Shown: positions 27,544-38,237, counted from the stretch's first letter. The stretch: 64,000 bases of DNA from Clostridia bacterium (GCA_017501645.1 JAFVWN010000004.1:46123-110122), one strand, 5' to 3'. Notes: a model not told the origin generated them from the sequence alone. Numbers and translations are program-made.

Positions 27544-27741
27544 ATGATTAAAAGTGAAGAAAAAATTCTTGAAGGATTACAAAACAGTTATAATAATTAT
27601 TGGGATATCTTTTTATATGGAGATAAAAAGAGTGGAACTAAGCCTGGCAACATTTATGTTTATGGAGCTATTGCTGGAACAAGAGAAGTTGCAAAAAGCA
27701 GAATGAAAGCAATGGAGCAGGGTGAACAAATTGAAAAATAA
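27544..27741 (+). CDS. Small hypothetical protein
   Basis: 65 residues, unrecognised. The ATG at 27544 is preferred to 27511 because GGGAGG lies before it. The composition is Lys- and Tyr-rich with a central Gly-rich GAIAGTREVAKSRMKAM segment that could form a helix. No membrane segment. It is a single-gene unit with its own terminator. Confidence 0.6.
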   Translation: MIKSEEKILEGLQNSYNNYWDIFLYGDKKSGTKPGNIYVYGAIAGTREVAKSRMKAMEQGEQIEK

Positions 27742-27745
27742 ATAA

Positions 27746-27776
27746 AGAAGTCTTGCAAAAAGCAAGGCTTTTTCTT
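27746..27776 (+). terminator. Terminator of the 65-residue protein gene
   Basis: AAGTCTTGC (27748-27756) pairs with GCAAGGCTT (27762-27770) with one G-T pair; T-run follows. Confidence 0.8.
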
Positions 27777-27800
27777 TTGCCTAAAAGTTATAAAAAATAA

Positions 27801-27829
27801 AAGACATTTAGTATGCAATATGTTATAAT
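27801..27829 (+). promoter_or_regulatory. Promoter of the 178-residue membrane protein, leaderless layout
   Basis: TATAAT at 27824-27829 ends 6 bases before the ATG at 27836, so transcription should start at or beside the start codon. AAGACA lies 17 bp upstream as a weak -35. There is no ribosome site. Confidence 0.5.
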
Positions 27830-27835
27830 AAATTT

Positions 27836-28372
27836 ATGGAAAATTTTAAATTATTATCAAAAAAACAATCTTTATGGTTTGGGCTAGGGCTAATTATATT
27901 TGGGCTTTTGTTTATGCTGTTTTTATTAATTCCAATCAAGCAATATAATTTCCATAATTACAAATATGAAGATTTGACACACAAAACATATACTTTTGAA
28001 AATTATGAAGAGCCTGGTCACCGCGGTTCATATTATGAGGTTTATGTTTTAGAAGAAGACAAGCCTTTGATGATAGATAACATTGTACAAAAAGAGATTA
28101 AAGACTCTTTGCTTTGGGGACTTGAAAGTGGAGAGGTAATAGAGTGTTATTTAACAAAATCAAGCAAAAGCAGTTATGCTTACGAGATTGTTGAAATAAA
28201 ATGCGGAAATGAAGTTATATTGTCATTAGATGATTATGTTTCTAAACACCAAAAAAATGCAATTGTGGGCATTGTTATTATTCCTATAATAGCAATGATG
28301 ATAATTATCGTTGGTGTTGTATTTTTAATTTTACCAAAAATAAAGGAAAAGAAAAATGGCAGAAATAATTAA
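27836..28372 (+). CDS. Two-pass membrane protein, unknown
   Basis: 178 residues with membrane segments near residues 13-34 and 142-165 and an extracytoplasmic domain of about 105 residues between them. The domain contains mixed strands (TYTFENYEEPGHRGSYYEVYVL) and no known motif. The C-terminal tail is Lys-rich. It overlaps recO by 17 bases, so recO is probably expressed from this promoter. No ribosome site at its own start. Confidence 0.7.
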   Translation: MENFKLLSKKQSLWFGLGLIIFGLLFMLFLLIPIKQYNFHNYKYEDLTHKTYTFENYEEPGHRGSYYEVYVLEEDKPLMIDNIVQKEIKDSLLWGLESGEVIECYLTKSSKSSYAYEIVEIKCGNEVILSLDDYVSKHQKNAIVGIVIIPIIAMMIIIVGVVFLILPKIKEKKNGRNN

Positions 28373-29102
28373 GACAACTGGTATAGTTTTGAAATCTACA
28401 AAACACACTGCAGAAGCGTCTAGGCTTCTTGAGATTTTTTCTCCTGAAATGGGAAGATTTTCTGCAGTAATTCGTGGTGTGGAAAAACCTAAGGCTAAGC
28501 TTGCAATAGCAAGTCAACCTTTCTGTTTTGGTGAATTTATGCTTGCAGAAAAAAAAGGGTTTTATACGGTAACTGATTGTTTTGTTCAAGACTCATTTTT
28601 TGATATTGCATACAATCTTGATGCATTCGTGCTTGGCTCTTGTATGCTTGAGGCGACAAGTAAGTTTGCTTTGGCTGGTGAAAAGAACATTGAACTGTTT
28701 ATGCTTTTATTAAAATCTCTAAAAGCACTTGCGTATGATAAGGCAGAGCCAACAGCGGTTACTATAAAATATCTTATGAACCTTTTGGAAATCTCTGGAT
28801 TTGGTTTTGATTTGCACACTTGTTTTATTTGCGGAAAACACTTATCTAATGAAAAAATTGTTGGGCTTGTTTACGAGGGTGGCGGTGCTGTCTGTAACGA
28901 AGATAAGTCTAAGATTGACCACATTGATATTTCCTCTGGAGAATGGGGGATTTTGAAAAATATATCTAATGCAGATATCACAGATATTGCAAGGCTTAAG
29001 TTCACTTCAAGAGAGGCTCTCACTTCTTGTCTTAAAATTTTACTCAAGCAGGTTTACTATAGAACAGGTGAAAAGTTAAAATCTTTGGATAGTTATTTTT
29101 AA
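28356..29102 (+). CDS. recO: DNA repair protein RecO
   Basis: 248 residues. The N-terminal OB-fold begins IIKTTGIVLKSTKHTAEASRLLEIFS, the RecO standard, and the C-terminal helical domain has a CFICGKHL cysteine pair that forms half of the usual zinc site. RecO helps load RecA at single-strand gaps (RecFOR pathway). It lies in the era neighbourhood as in other Firmicutes. Confidence 0.94.
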   Translation: MAEIIKTTGIVLKSTKHTAEASRLLEIFSPEMGRFSAVIRGVEKPKAKLAIASQPFCFGEFMLAEKKGFYTVTDCFVQDSFFDIAYNLDAFVLGSCMLEATSKFALAGEKNIELFMLLLKSLKALAYDKAEPTAVTIKYLMNLLEISGFGFDLHTCFICGKHLSNEKIVGLVYEGGGAVCNEDKSKIDHIDISSGEWGILKNISNADITDIARLKFTSREALTSCLKILLKQVYYRTGEKLKSLDSYF

Positions 29103-29224
29103 TTTTAAGAAACAGGATATTGAAATATAGAACAAATAGTAGTAAACTACTATAGACAAAATCGAGTTTTCATTAAAGGTATTATTTTGTTGGATTTTGT
29201 AAATAATAAAAGGGGAGAAAGAAT

Positions 29225-31198
29225 TTGGAGTTTAAGTTGCATTCAAAATTTAAGCCAACAGGAGACCAACCTCAAGCTATTGAAAAACTGGTTGAGGGTC
29301 TTAATGATGGTTTGAGAAATCAAGTTTTACTTGGCGTTACTGGAAGCGGTAAGACTTTTACTATGGCTAATATTATTGAAAAAGTTCAACGCCCAACTAT
29401 TGTAATTGCACACAACAAAACTCTTGCTGCTCAGCTTTGTAACGAGCTTAGAGAATTTTTTCCTGAAAACTCAGTAAACTATTTTGTTTCATACTATGAT
29501 TATTATCAACCAGAGGCGTATATTGTTTCTAGTGATACATATATTGAAAAAGATTTGGCAATTAATGATGAAATTGACAAACTTAGACACTCAGCAACTT
29601 GTGCTTTGTTTGAAAGAAAAGATGTGATAATTGTTGCATCTGTGTCTTGCATTTATGGTTTAGGTGAGCCGGTAGGCTATCAAGAAATGGCTATATCACT
29701 AAGACCGGGAATGCAAATAAGCAGAGAAAAAGTCATTTCAAGACTGGTAGATAACCAATATAAAAGAAATGACATAGAGTTTACAAGAGGTACATTCAGG
29801 GTTCGTGGTGATGTTCTTGAAATTTATCCAGCATCATCAAGTGACCTTTCTATTCGTGTGGACTTTTTTGGTGATGAAATAGACGGTATTTATGAAGTGG
29901 AGGCAATATCTGGAAAGGCTGTTAATAAACTTGAACATATTGCAATTTATCCTGCATCACACTATGTTTCAAACCCTGAAAAGATGGAAGCTTGTTTGAA
30001 ACAAATTGAAGCAGATATGGAAAAAGAAGTAAAGGCTTTTGAAGACCAAGGCAAGATTGTTGAGGCTATGAGGCTTAAACAAAGAACCTCTTATGATATA
30101 GAAATGTTAAGAGAGATGGGATACACAAATGGTGTAGAAAACTATTCTCGCTATTTTGACGGAAGAAAACCAGGGGACACTCCATATACACTTCTTGATT
30201 ATTTCCCTGATGATTTTCTTATGATTATTGACGAAAGCCATATGACTCTCCCTCAAATTAGGGCTATGTATAATGGCGACAAAGCAAGAAAAGATAATCT
30301 TGTTGGCTATGGGTTTAGGCTTAAGTCTGCTTATGACAACAGACCTCTAAAGTTTGAGGAGTTTGAGAAAAAATATCAACAACTCATATGTGTTTCTGCA
30401 ACTCCTGGTAAATATGAAATGGAGATAACTGACAACACTGTTGAACAAATCATAAGACCGACAGGACTACTTGACCCTGAAATTATAGTAAAACCAGTAA
30501 ATGGTCAAGTTGATGACCTATTGGGAGAACTTAACCTCACTATTGAAAACGGTGGAAGGGCTTTAGTTACAACGCTTACAAAAAAGATGGCGGAAAGCTT
30601 GTCTGTTTACTTGGAAGAACACGGAATTAAGACTACATATTTGCATAGTGAAATTAAAACTATGGAAAGAATGGAGATTATCAACAGTCTTAGAACTGGT
30701 GAAGTTGATGTAATTGTGGGAATCAACCTTTTAAGAGAGGGACTAGATATGCCAGAGGTTAAGTTGGTTGCCATTCTTGATGCAGATAAAGAAGGCTTTT
30801 TAAGAAGTGAAGGGGCACTAATACAAACAATAGGTCGTGCCGCTCGTAATGCAGAATCAAAAGTAATTATGTATGGTGATGTTATAACTGACTCAATGAA
30901 AAGAGCCATTGATGAAACAAACAGAAGAAGAGCCATTCAACAGGCATACAATAAAAAGCACGGCATAACTCCAAAGACTATTGTTAAAGATATTCACAGT
31001 TCAATAGGTATAACAAGCAAGATTTCAACCGAGCTTAAACTTAGCGAAGAAGAAAAGAAGAAGATTGTTGCAAATCTTGAAAAAGAACTTGAAAAAGCAG
31101 TTAAAGAGCTTGATTTTGAAACAGCTATAACTCTTAGAGATAGATTGATTGAGCTTAAAGGTCAAGCGAAGATACAGAAAAAAGTAGGAAAAAAGTAA
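29225..31198 (+). CDS. uvrB: Excinuclease ABC subunit B
   Basis: 657 residues, TTG start with AGGGGAG upstream. Walker A is GVTGSGKT, the damage-probing beta-hairpin lies in [22 protein letters not shown], and the DEAD-like box reads IDESH. The helicase motifs [10 protein letters not shown] and QTIGRAARN and the C-terminal UVR domain that contacts UvrC are present. UvrB verifies lesions in nucleotide excision repair. The stop overlaps the uvrA start (TAATG). Confidence 0.98.
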   Translation: MEFKLHSKFKPTGDQPQAIEKLVEGLNDGLRNQVLLGVTGSGKTFTMANIIEKVQRPTIVIAHNKTLAAQLCNELREFFPENSVNYFVSYYDYYQPEAYIVSSDTYIEKDLAINDEIDKLRHSATCALFERKDVIIVASVSCIYGLGEPVGYQEMAISLRPGMQISREKVISRLVDNQYKRNDIEFTRGTFRVRGDVLEIYPASSSDLSIRVDFFGDEIDGIYEVEAISGKAVNKLEHIAIYPASHYVSNPEKMEACLKQIEADMEKEVKAFEDQGKIVEAMRLKQRTSYDIEMLREMGYTNGVENYSRYFDGRKPGDTPYTLLDYFPDDFLMIIDESHMTLPQIRAMYNGDKARKDNLVGYGFRLKSAYDNRPLKFEEFEKKYQQLICVSATPGKYEMEITDNTVEQIIRPTGLLDPEIIVKPVNGQVDDLLGELNLTIENGGRALVTTLTKKMAESLSVYLEEHGIKTTYLHSEIKTMERMEIINSLRTGEVDVIVGINLLREGLDMPEVKLVAILDADKEGFLRSEGALIQTIGRAARNAESKVIMYGDVITDSMKRAIDETNRRRAIQQAYNKKHGITPKTIVKDIHSSIGITSKISTELKLSEEEKKKIVANLEKELEKAVKELDFETAITLRDRLIELKGQAKIQKKVGKK

Positions 31199-34026
31199 TG
31201 GAAAATAATACAATAAAAATTGTAGGAGCAAGAGAAAACAACTTAAAAAATGTAAGTCTTGAGATTCCAAGAAACAAACTTGTTGTTTTTACAGGTTTGT
31301 CAGGCTCTGGAAAATCTTCTCTTGCGTTCGATACTATTTTTGCTGAGGGACAAAGGCGATATATGGAGTCTTTATCTTCTTATGCTCGTCAATTCTTAGG
31401 GCAAATGCAAAAACCAGATGTTGATTATATCGAGGGGTTATCTCCAGCAATAGCTATTGACCAAAAGACAACAAGTGCAAACCCTCGCTCAACAGTTGGT
31501 ACAGTTACTGAAATTTATGACTATTTTAGGCTTTTATTTGCTCATATTGGTACTCCATATTGCCCAAATTGTCATACACCAATTAAGTCAAGCACTGTTG
31601 ATGCTATTGCTCAAACAGCTCTTAAGGCGGAAGAGGGTAGCAAGCTTATGGTAATTGCTCCTGTTATTAGGGGTAAGAAAGGCGAATACAAAACACTTTT
31701 TGAAAGTTTTAAGAAAAATGGATATGTAAGAGCTAAGGTTGACGGCGAAATTGTGAGCCTTGATGATGAGATTAAGCTGGACAAACAGAAAAAGCATACT
31801 ATCAGTGTTGTAATTGACAGACTTATTGTGAGAGAAGACATAAAGTCTAGACTAACAGAAAGTATAGAGTCTGCGTTAAAGCTTAGTGAAGGGCTTGTGA
31901 TTTTGGATATTAATGGAGAAGAAAAGTTGTTTTCTACACTTCATAGTTGTAGTGATTGTGGTTTCTCTTTTACAGAGGTTTCACCAAGACTTTTCTCTTT
32001 CAACACTCCTTATGGTGCTTGTCCAGAATGCTCAGGTATTGGTTATAGGCTTGAAATTGATGAAAATCTTATTTTGAAAAAGCCCCATCTTAGCATAAAT
32101 GACGGAGCTATTAGTGTTTCTGGTTGGACGGATGGCGGATTTTCTAAAATGTATTTTAAAGCTCTTTCTAACAAATATGGCTTCAGCCTAAATACTCCAG
32201 TTAATGAGCTTCCAAGAGAAATTGTAGATATAATTTTATATGGAACAAAAGGTGAAGAGCTTGACCTTGAGTACAACACTGAAAAGTTTAGTGGTGCATA
32301 CAAGAGTGATTTCGAGGGCATTATTCCAAACTTAGAGAGAAGATATAAAAATTCTTCATCAGATTTTATAAAACAAGATATTGAAAGATTTATGGTTCCA
32401 AGACCTTGTGAATGCTGTCACGGGAAAAGACTTTCAGCGTCTGCTCTAAGCGTGTTGATTGACGGCAAGAGTATTGCGGATGTTACAGATATGAGTGTAA
32501 CAAAAGTAAATTCTTGGATAGATAATTTGCCACTTACTGCAAAAGAAAAAAAGATAAGCGATAGCATTATTAAAGAAATTAAATCAAGATTAAAATTTCT
32601 TGCAGATGTTGGACTTGAGTACTTAACTCTTTCAAGAAGTGCAGGAACTCTTTCTGGTGGTGAAGCTCAAAGAATTAGGCTTGCTTCACAAATTGGAAGT
32701 GCGTTGGTTGGCGTTCTTTATGTTCTTGATGAGCCAAGCATTGGACTTCACCCAAGGGACACAAATAAGCTTATAAAAACTCTTGAAAAATTAAGAGATT
32801 TAGGTAACTCTGTTGTAGTAGTAGAGCATGATGATGACACAATTAGGTCTGCAGATTTTATTGTTGATGTTGGGCCAAAAGCAGGTGTTCACGGTGGTGA
32901 AATTGTTGCAACAGGAACACTTGAAGATATTATGGCAAATGAAAAATCTATTACAGGTAAATATTTGTCAGGGGCAAGAAAGATTGAAGTGCCTAAAAAG
33001 AGAAAAGAAAGTGACGGCAGGTTTATAGAAATTATAGGAGCTCACGAGAACAACCTTAAAAACATCAATGTGAAAATTCCTCTTGGAATGCTCACCGTTG
33101 TTACAGGTGTTTCAGGAAGTGGTAAAAGTAGTTTGGTTAATGAAATTTTGTATCCAACACTCGCAACAAAACTTAATGGAGCAACAAAACTTTCAGTAGG
33201 TAAGTGCCAAGACATTATTGGTGCAGAGCAACTTGATAAGGTTGTAGTAATCGACCAAAGCCCTATTGGAAGAACGCCAAGAAGTAACCCTGCAACTTAT
33301 ACAGGTTTGTTTACTCCAATAAGAGAGTTGTTTGCTTCTACTATTGATGCAAAGACTAGGGGGTATACAGCAAGCAGATTTAGCTTTAATGTTAAAGGCG
33401 GGAGATGTGAGGCTTGTGGTGGTGATGGACTTCATAAGATTGAAATGCATTTCTTGCCAGATGTCTATGTTACTTGTGATGAGTGTCACGGAAAGAGGTA
33501 CAACAGCGAAACTCTTGAGGTTAAGTATAAAGGCAAAAATATTAATGATGTTTTGGAAATGACTGTTGAAGATGCGTTGAAACTGTTTGAAAATGTTCCA
33601 AGCATAAAGAACAAACTTCAAACTCTTTATGATGTTGGTCTTTCATATATTAAGCTTGGTCAAAGTGCGACAACACTTTCTGGTGGTGAGGCTCAAAGAG
33701 TTAAGCTTGGTACAGAGCTTTCTAAAAGAGCAACAGGAAAGACTATGTATATTTTAGATGAGCCAACAACAGGGCTTTCTACTTATGATGTGCATAAGCT
33801 TGTAAAGATTATTCAAAGGCTAGTAGAAACAGGAAACAGTGTTGTAATTATTGAGCACAACCTTGATATAATCAAGATTGCAGACCATATTATTGACCTT
33901 GGGCCAGAGGGTGGCGATAATGGTGGTACAATAGTTGCAGAGGGTACTCCTGAGGAAATTGTAAAGGTTAAAAACAGTTACACTGGTCAAGCCTTAAAAC
34001 CAATTTTAGACAAAGAAAAGAACTAA
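31198..34026 (+). CDS. uvrA: Excinuclease ABC subunit A
   Basis: 942 residues. Two ABC ATPase halves: Walker A GLSGSGKSS (N-terminal) and GVSGSGKSS (second half), with LSGGEAQR signatures in both. Zinc modules are visible as CPNC, CSDC...CPEC and CEAC...CDEC. UvrA finds helix-distorting lesions and loads UvrB. It is coupled to uvrB by a 1-base overlap. A terminator lies about 75 bases downstream. Confidence 0.98.
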   Translation: MENNTIKIVGARENNLKNVSLEIPRNKLVVFTGLSGSGKSSLAFDTIFAEGQRRYMESLSSYARQFLGQMQKPDVDYIEGLSPAIAIDQKTTSANPRSTVGTVTEIYDYFRLLFAHIGTPYCPNCHTPIKSSTVDAIAQTALKAEEGSKLMVIAPVIRGKKGEYKTLFESFKKNGYVRAKVDGEIVSLDDEIKLDKQKKHTISVVIDRLIVREDIKSRLTESIESALKLSEGLVILDINGEEKLFSTLHSCSDCGFSFTEVSPRLFSFNTPYGACPECSGIGYRLEIDENLILKKPHLSINDGAISVSGWTDGGFSKMYFKALSNKYGFSLNTPVNELPREIVDIILYGTKGEELDLEYNTEKFSGAYKSDFEGIIPNLERRYKNSSSDFIKQDIERFMVPRPCECCHGKRLSASALSVLIDGKSIADVTDMSVTKVNSWIDNLPLTAKEKKISDSIIKEIKSRLKFLADVGLEYLTLSRSAGTLSGGEAQRIRLASQIGSALVGVLYVLDEPSIGLHPRDTNKLIKTLEKLRDLGNSVVVVEHDDDTIRSADFIVDVGPKAGVHGGEIVATGTLEDIMANEKSITGKYLSGARKIEVPKKRKESDGRFIEIIGAHENNLKNINVKIPLGMLTVVTGVSGSGKSSLVNEILYPTLATKLNGATKLSVGKCQDIIGAEQLDKVVVIDQSPIGRTPRSNPATYTGLFTPIRELFASTIDAKTRGYTASRFSFNVKGGRCEACGGDGLHKIEMHFLPDVYVTCDECHGKRYNSETLEVKYKGKNINDVLEMTVEDALKLFENVPSIKNKLQTLYDVGLSYIKLGQSATTLSGGEAQRVKLGTELSKRATGKTMYILDEPTTGLSTYDVHKLVKIIQRLVETGNSVVIIEHNLDIIKIADHIIDLGPEGGDNGGTIVAEGTPEEIVKVKNSYTGQALKPILDKEKN

Positions 34027-34099
34027 AAGTTGGTGAAAAATGTAGTAAAAAACTAAAAAATAAACATTTTTTTACAATTAAAAGTTGAAAATTAATTAA

Positions 34100-34134
34100 A
34101 AAGAGGAATATTAATGAAAAATATTCCTTTTTTT
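34100..34134 (+). terminator. uvrBA terminator
   Basis: AGGAATATT (34104-34112) pairs with AATATTCCT (34120-34128) and a T-run follows. Confidence 0.85.
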
Positions 34135-34170
34135 ATGCATAATAAAATGTATAATTTTTTATAAATAAGC

Positions 34171-34176
34171 GATAAT
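34171..34176 (+). promoter_or_regulatory. -10 element of the DUF421 gene, leaderless layout
   Basis: GATAAT ends 6 bases before the ATG at 34183, with no ribosome site between. A second TATAAT at 34150-34155 could give a short leader instead. No good -35 is visible for either. Confidence 0.35.
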
Positions 34177-34182
34177 TGATTT

Positions 34183-34905
34183 ATGAGTATAATGTTAATA
34201 AGGTCAATTATTATATATATTTTTGTGCTTGTTGTCATAAGGCTTATGGGTAAAAGACAAATTGGGGAAATGCAACCCTTTGAGTTTGTTATAACTTTAA
34301 TTATTGCTGACCTTGCCTGCATACCAATGGCGGAACTAGCAGTTCCTTTAGTTCACGGAATAGTCCCAATTTTTAGTCTTTTGATATTGCATTTTTTAAT
34401 CTGCTTTTTATCAAGAAAAAGTATGAAATTGAGATACTTGTTGACGGGTAGACCAGCAATTGTTGTAGACGGGAACGGTATAGATTATAAAGAACTAAAA
34501 AGGCTTAATATGACTCTTGATGATTTGATAGAGGCTATTCGTGGCTGTGAGGTGTATAACATAGAAGATATAGCATATGCAATTATTGAAACAAACGGTA
34601 AGATGTGTGTAATAAAAAAGGCAGAGGTAGAACCACCAACAAAAGAAGAATTGAAAATACAAATTACTCCAAATTCATTGCCTGTTAATATAATTATGGA
34701 CGGCTCATTAATGAAAGAAAATGTTTCGCTTACAGGCATTGATGAAAAGTTTGTTTTTAAGTGCTTAAAAAAAGCAGGCATTGAAAAGATAAAAGATGTT
34801 TTAATTTTTACGCTAGATAATCAAGGTAACTGCTATATTCAAGATAAAAAATCTAAGGGTTACAAAAATTTTACTGTTGATTTTGAGGGTGGTGATAGGT
34901 GGTGA
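34183..34905 (+). CDS. DUF421 membrane protein (YetF/YcaP family)
   Basis: 240 residues with three membrane segments in the first 85 and a cytosolic or extracytoplasmic two-part domain after. VVIRLMGKRQIGEMQPFEFVITLIIADL is the family signature. Members occur in spore-formers, some in sporulation gene sets; the molecular function is not established. It overlaps the DUF4363 gene by 7 bases, a pairing common in clostridia. Confidence 0.88.
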   Translation: MSIMLIRSIIIYIFVLVVIRLMGKRQIGEMQPFEFVITLIIADLACIPMAELAVPLVHGIVPIFSLLILHFLICFLSRKSMKLRYLLTGRPAIVVDGNGIDYKELKRLNMTLDDLIEAIRGCEVYNIEDIAYAIIETNGKMCVIKKAEVEPPTKEELKIQITPNSLPVNIIMDGSLMKENVSLTGIDEKFVFKCLKKAGIEKIKDVLIFTLDNQGNCYIQDKKSKGYKNFTVDFEGGDRW

Positions 34906-35294
34906 AGAAGTGGATAGTCATTTTAGTTATAACTATCGGGCTTTGTGTAGGGTGTGTTGTTGAATATAAATTTGTCAATAATGCATTTGATTTTCTTCAT
35001 GATGAACTTGTTGAATACAAAGAAATGATAGCTTTAACACAAGAAAACATTGACACAGAAGAAAATGTTTTGTTTGTTGAAAAATTGCATCAAAAATGGC
35101 ATAAAAAAGTAAAGGGTTTAAAATCTTTAATTTGGCATACTGGGATAAAAGATATAGAAATAGGTCTTGCAAGAATAAAGATTTATACTGACCAAAATGA
35201 TTATAAAGAAACGCTAGCGGAACTCGAGGGGCTTATAGATTATGTTAAGCATTACAGAGAAGATTTTACACTGTCTATAGAAAACTTATTATAA
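34899..35294 (+). CDS. DUF4363 family protein
   Basis: 131 residues, GTG start (34899 or 34902). An N-terminal membrane segment (about 5-22) is followed by a helical domain with HQKWHKKVKGLKSLIWHTGIKDIE and a regular spacing of hydrophobic residues typical of DUF4363. It overlaps and is co-translated with the DUF421 protein, so the two probably form one membrane complex. Function unknown. Confidence 0.75.
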   Translation: MVKKWIVILVITIGLCVGCVVEYKFVNNAFDFLHDELVEYKEMIALTQENIDTEENVLFVEKLHQKWHKKVKGLKSLIWHTGIKDIEIGLARIKIYTDQNDYKETLAELEGLIDYVKHYREDFTLSIENLL

Positions 35295-35352
35295 AAAAGA
35301 GTAGGTTTGAAGATTTGGAAAAACTCCAGATTTCAAAACTACTCTTTTATTT
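35293..35352. terminator. Bidirectional terminator between DUF4363 and SpoVB-type genes
   Basis: AAAAGAGTAG-GTTTGAA pairs with TTCAAAA-CTACTCTTTT, a long stem between two converging genes with A-runs and T-runs on the outer sides. Confidence 0.8.
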
Positions 35353-35359
35353 GTAAAAT

Positions 35360-36895
35360 TTATGTTTTTTTGAAATGTTTTTTGCGTTTTATAATCAAAA
35401 ATCCTTTAAAGTTTGCAATGTTTGTAACATAGAAGAGACCAATCATAAACAGAACGCAAATAATTCCTGTAAGCATTGTAGATATAAAAAGCGGTAAAAA
35501 CAAATTGAAAATATTATTCACAAAAAATCCAATAATTGAGCAAATAATTACAAAAATTATGCAAGATAATAAAAATTTCAAATATTTTCCGTTTATTAAG
35601 TCTCGTTTTTTAAGCATTCTAATGTTAAGAGTTGCGGTGATAATGTTCATAAGTCCAAGACCTATAACAAGAGCATAAGCACCTATGTATTTAGGGAGAA
35701 AGAAGATACAAACAAAAAGTGCGACCGCTCCTAAAGCATAGTTGACAAGACTTTTTATTTCAAGACCAATAGAGTTTAAAATACTGCTAGAAATCTGGCT
35801 TATTCCCATTGCTGGGATAATAATTGAGGCAAGAGAAACATATTTTCCAGCCTCGCTAGAGTTAAATAGGATTTGGCAAATAGGAGAACCAAGAACCATA
35901 AATGCAGGAACAAATAAAACACTTATTAATGCACTGATGTTTATTCCTAAAGTAATGTTGTTTTTTAAGCCGGCAAAATCGTGAGTTCTAGAAGAATCAT
36001 CAATATTGTCTGTTTTGCTACTGATTTCAGGAACAAGAGTTACAGCTACTGAACTTATTAGTGTTGACGGTATCATAATGAGGGGGAAAGCCATTCCCAT
36101 AAGCATACCATATTCAGCCATAGCTTCACTCATTGAAAGCCCAGAGGTTGTAAGTCTTATTGGAATAATGATAGCTATTAAAGACTGAACAAGAGAAGAT
36201 ACTGTTCGTAGCATTGTTATTGGCGAGGAACTTTTAATAAGTGGTTTTAATGCGTTTTTTGGACTTGCTAGTTTTTGTTTGAGGGCAAAATAGATAATTA
36301 CAACCAACACGCAAGATAGAATGCAAGCTATTGAAAGGCTGAGTGTTGCTTTTTCTCCGTAAGAAAGATTTGGAAAGATAGGGAGGGCAAATAAGATAAA
36401 GCAAATAATTATTCTTACTACTTGTTCAAAAAATTCAGTGAAACTTATTGCAAAAAAATGTTTATCTCCCCAAAGTGCACTGCGAAGAACACAGTATATA
36501 GCAGAAGCAATAAGTCCAGGGAGTGAGAAAAGCACAATTGAAGTGCTAATATTTTGTGTAAAAATAAGGTCTAGAGCGTTTGGGAATAAAAGAATAATGA
36601 CGGAAACGGCAATACTTATTGACAAAGTCATTACAAGCCCTGCCGAAACGAAAGAAAAAGCTTGCTTATTGTTGTTTATTGATTTATTATATGCAACATT
36701 TCTTGAAACAACAAGAGGTAACCCGCTTGCAACAAGTGTCATAAGAACACCAAAGACACTCATAGCAACTTGATAATGCCCAAGCATTTCTGCACCAAGA
36801 AATCTAGAGAGAATAATCCTAAGAACAAAACCTAAGGCTCTTGTTGCTACTGAAAAAAATGTAACTATCATTGTTGCTTTGAATAATCTTTGCAT
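35360..36895 (-). CDS. SpoVB/MurJ-type lipid flippase (MOP superfamily)
   Basis: 511 residues with about 14 membrane segments. The N-terminus ATRALGFVLRIILSRFLGAEMLGHYQVAMSVF is the stage V sporulation protein B/polysaccharide exporter pattern. SpoVB-type proteins flip lipid-linked cell-wall or cortex precursors. The ATG at 36895 is preferred to 36934 because AAGGA lies before it and the chain then opens directly at the first membrane helix. Whether it serves spores or vegetative wall is not visible. Confidence 0.87.
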   Translation of the reverse strand: MQRLFKATMIVTFFSVATRALGFVLRIILSRFLGAEMLGHYQVAMSVFGVLMTLVASGLPLVVSRNVAYNKSINNNKQAFSFVSAGLVMTLSISIAVSVIILLFPNALDLIFTQNISTSIVLFSLPGLIASAIYCVLRSALWGDKHFFAISFTEFFEQVVRIIICFILFALPIFPNLSYGEKATLSLSIACILSCVLVVIIYFALKQKLASPKNALKPLIKSSSPITMLRTVSSLVQSLIAIIIPIRLTTSGLSMSEAMAEYGMLMGMAFPLIMIPSTLISSVAVTLVPEISSKTDNIDDSSRTHDFAGLKNNITLGINISALISVLFVPAFMVLGSPICQILFNSSEAGKYVSLASIIIPAMGISQISSSILNSIGLEIKSLVNYALGAVALFVCIFFLPKYIGAYALVIGLGLMNIITATLNIRMLKKRDLINGKYLKFLLSCIIFVIICSIIGFFVNNIFNLFLPLFISTMLTGIICVLFMIGLFYVTNIANFKGFLIIKRKKHFKKT

Positions 36896-37081
36896 AAATA
36901 TATTCCTTATTAAAACTTTGTAAAAATTACTCAAAAATGTGTTTAGGTATGATACAATATCAACAATAAGTTATAAATATATAAAAAATTACAAAAATTG
37001 TAGCAATGTTTTCATATTCACTTGCAAATTGGTGGGTAATGCACTAAAATTAAATTGTAGAAAAACTTAAAGGATATATTA

Positions 37082-38203
37082 ATGATTACAGTTAGACAAA
37101 TTACAAAAAGAAGAGATTTCAAGAAGTTTGTTAAGCTTCCTGATAGACTATATAAAGATAATAAAAATTTTGTGCCACCTTTTGAGCAAGATGAATTAGA
37201 CCTTACAAACCCTAAGAAGAATGCTTGTTTTGAAGAGAGTGAGGCTGTTTACTTTTTAGCCGAAAAAGACGGCAAGGTTGTTGGAAGAATTGCGGGTATT
37301 ATTTCTCACGCATATAATTTAAAAAACAATACAAAAAGAGCAAGATTTTCAAGATTTGAGTGCATAGAAGATAAAGAGGTTGCGGATAAACTTCTTGAGG
37401 CCTGCGAAAACTGGGCAAGAGAAAAGGGTATGGATAGTATCCACGGCCCTCTTGGTTTTAATGACCTTGAAAGAGAGGGCTTAATGGTTGAGGGGTTTGA
37501 TAAAGAGGGTTGCTATCTTACAAGCTATAATTTCCCATATTATCAAAAATTTATTGAGGACAATGGCTATGTTCCAGATGCTAAGTGGGTTGAATGGAGA
37601 ATACCTATTCCAAAAGAACATAATGAAAGAGTCTTGCGTGTTGCGGATGTTGTAGAAAAAAGATATGGTTTTTATGAAAAGCAGTTTAAGAGTTCAAATG
37701 AAGTTATCGACAAGTACGGTATGGAGTTTTTCAAGCTTTTAGATGAGTGTTATAAGGATATTTACGGAACCATTCCATTCAATGAAAAACTAGTAAAGCA
37801 AACTATTAATTCGTTTAAGCTCATTATAGACAAAAGATATATCAGTTTAATTTTTAATAAAAATGACGAACTTATTGGTTATGGAATTGGTTTTCCGTCA
37901 CTTGCAAAGGCTCTAGTGAAGTGTAGGGGAAGATATTTGCCTTTTGGAATTTTCCATTTGTTAAAGGCTATCAAGCACCCAAAAGTTATAGAACTTGGAC
38001 TTATTGCTGTAAAGCCAGAGTATCAAAAAATGGGAGTAACTGCTCTTATCATAAAAAATATCTTAACAAGAATGAAAGAAGACGGGATTGTTTATTGTGA
38101 TACAGGTTGTCAACTTGAAGATAATATTCCTGCAATTTCAGCACTTGATATGTTTGAAAGAGACCTTATTCGCAGAAAGACTTGTTACATAAAACAATTA
38201 TAA
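37082..38203 (+). CDS. GNAT-like N-acetyltransferase family protein
   Basis: 373 residues. The start ITVRQITKRRDFKKFVKLPDRLYKDNKNFVPPFEQDE and the segment GFNDLEREGLMVEGFD are typical of the large YghO-like acyltransferase group found next to spore or lipid genes in several phyla. The C-terminal half has EYQKMGVTALIIKNILTRM, an acetyl-CoA-binding pattern. Substrate unknown. AAAGGA precedes the ATG. Confidence 0.8.
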   Translation: MITVRQITKRRDFKKFVKLPDRLYKDNKNFVPPFEQDELDLTNPKKNACFEESEAVYFLAEKDGKVVGRIAGIISHAYNLKNNTKRARFSRFECIEDKEVADKLLEACENWAREKGMDSIHGPLGFNDLEREGLMVEGFDKEGCYLTSYNFPYYQKFIEDNGYVPDAKWVEWRIPIPKEHNERVLRVADVVEKRYGFYEKQFKSSNEVIDKYGMEFFKLLDECYKDIYGTIPFNEKLVKQTINSFKLIIDKRYISLIFNKNDELIGYGIGFPSLAKALVKCRGRYLPFGIFHLLKAIKHPKVIELGLIAVKPEYQKMGVTALIIKNILTRMKEDGIVYCDTGCQLEDNIPAISALDMFERDLIRRKTCYIKQL

Positions 38204-38206
38204 AAT

Positions 38207-38237
38207 CAAAAGCACCAGTTTCACTGGTGTTTTTTTG
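38207..38237 (+). terminator. Terminator of the acetyltransferase gene
   Basis: CACCAGT (38213-38219) and ACTGGTG (38223-38229) form a tight hairpin with a 3-base loop and a T-run. Confidence 0.9.
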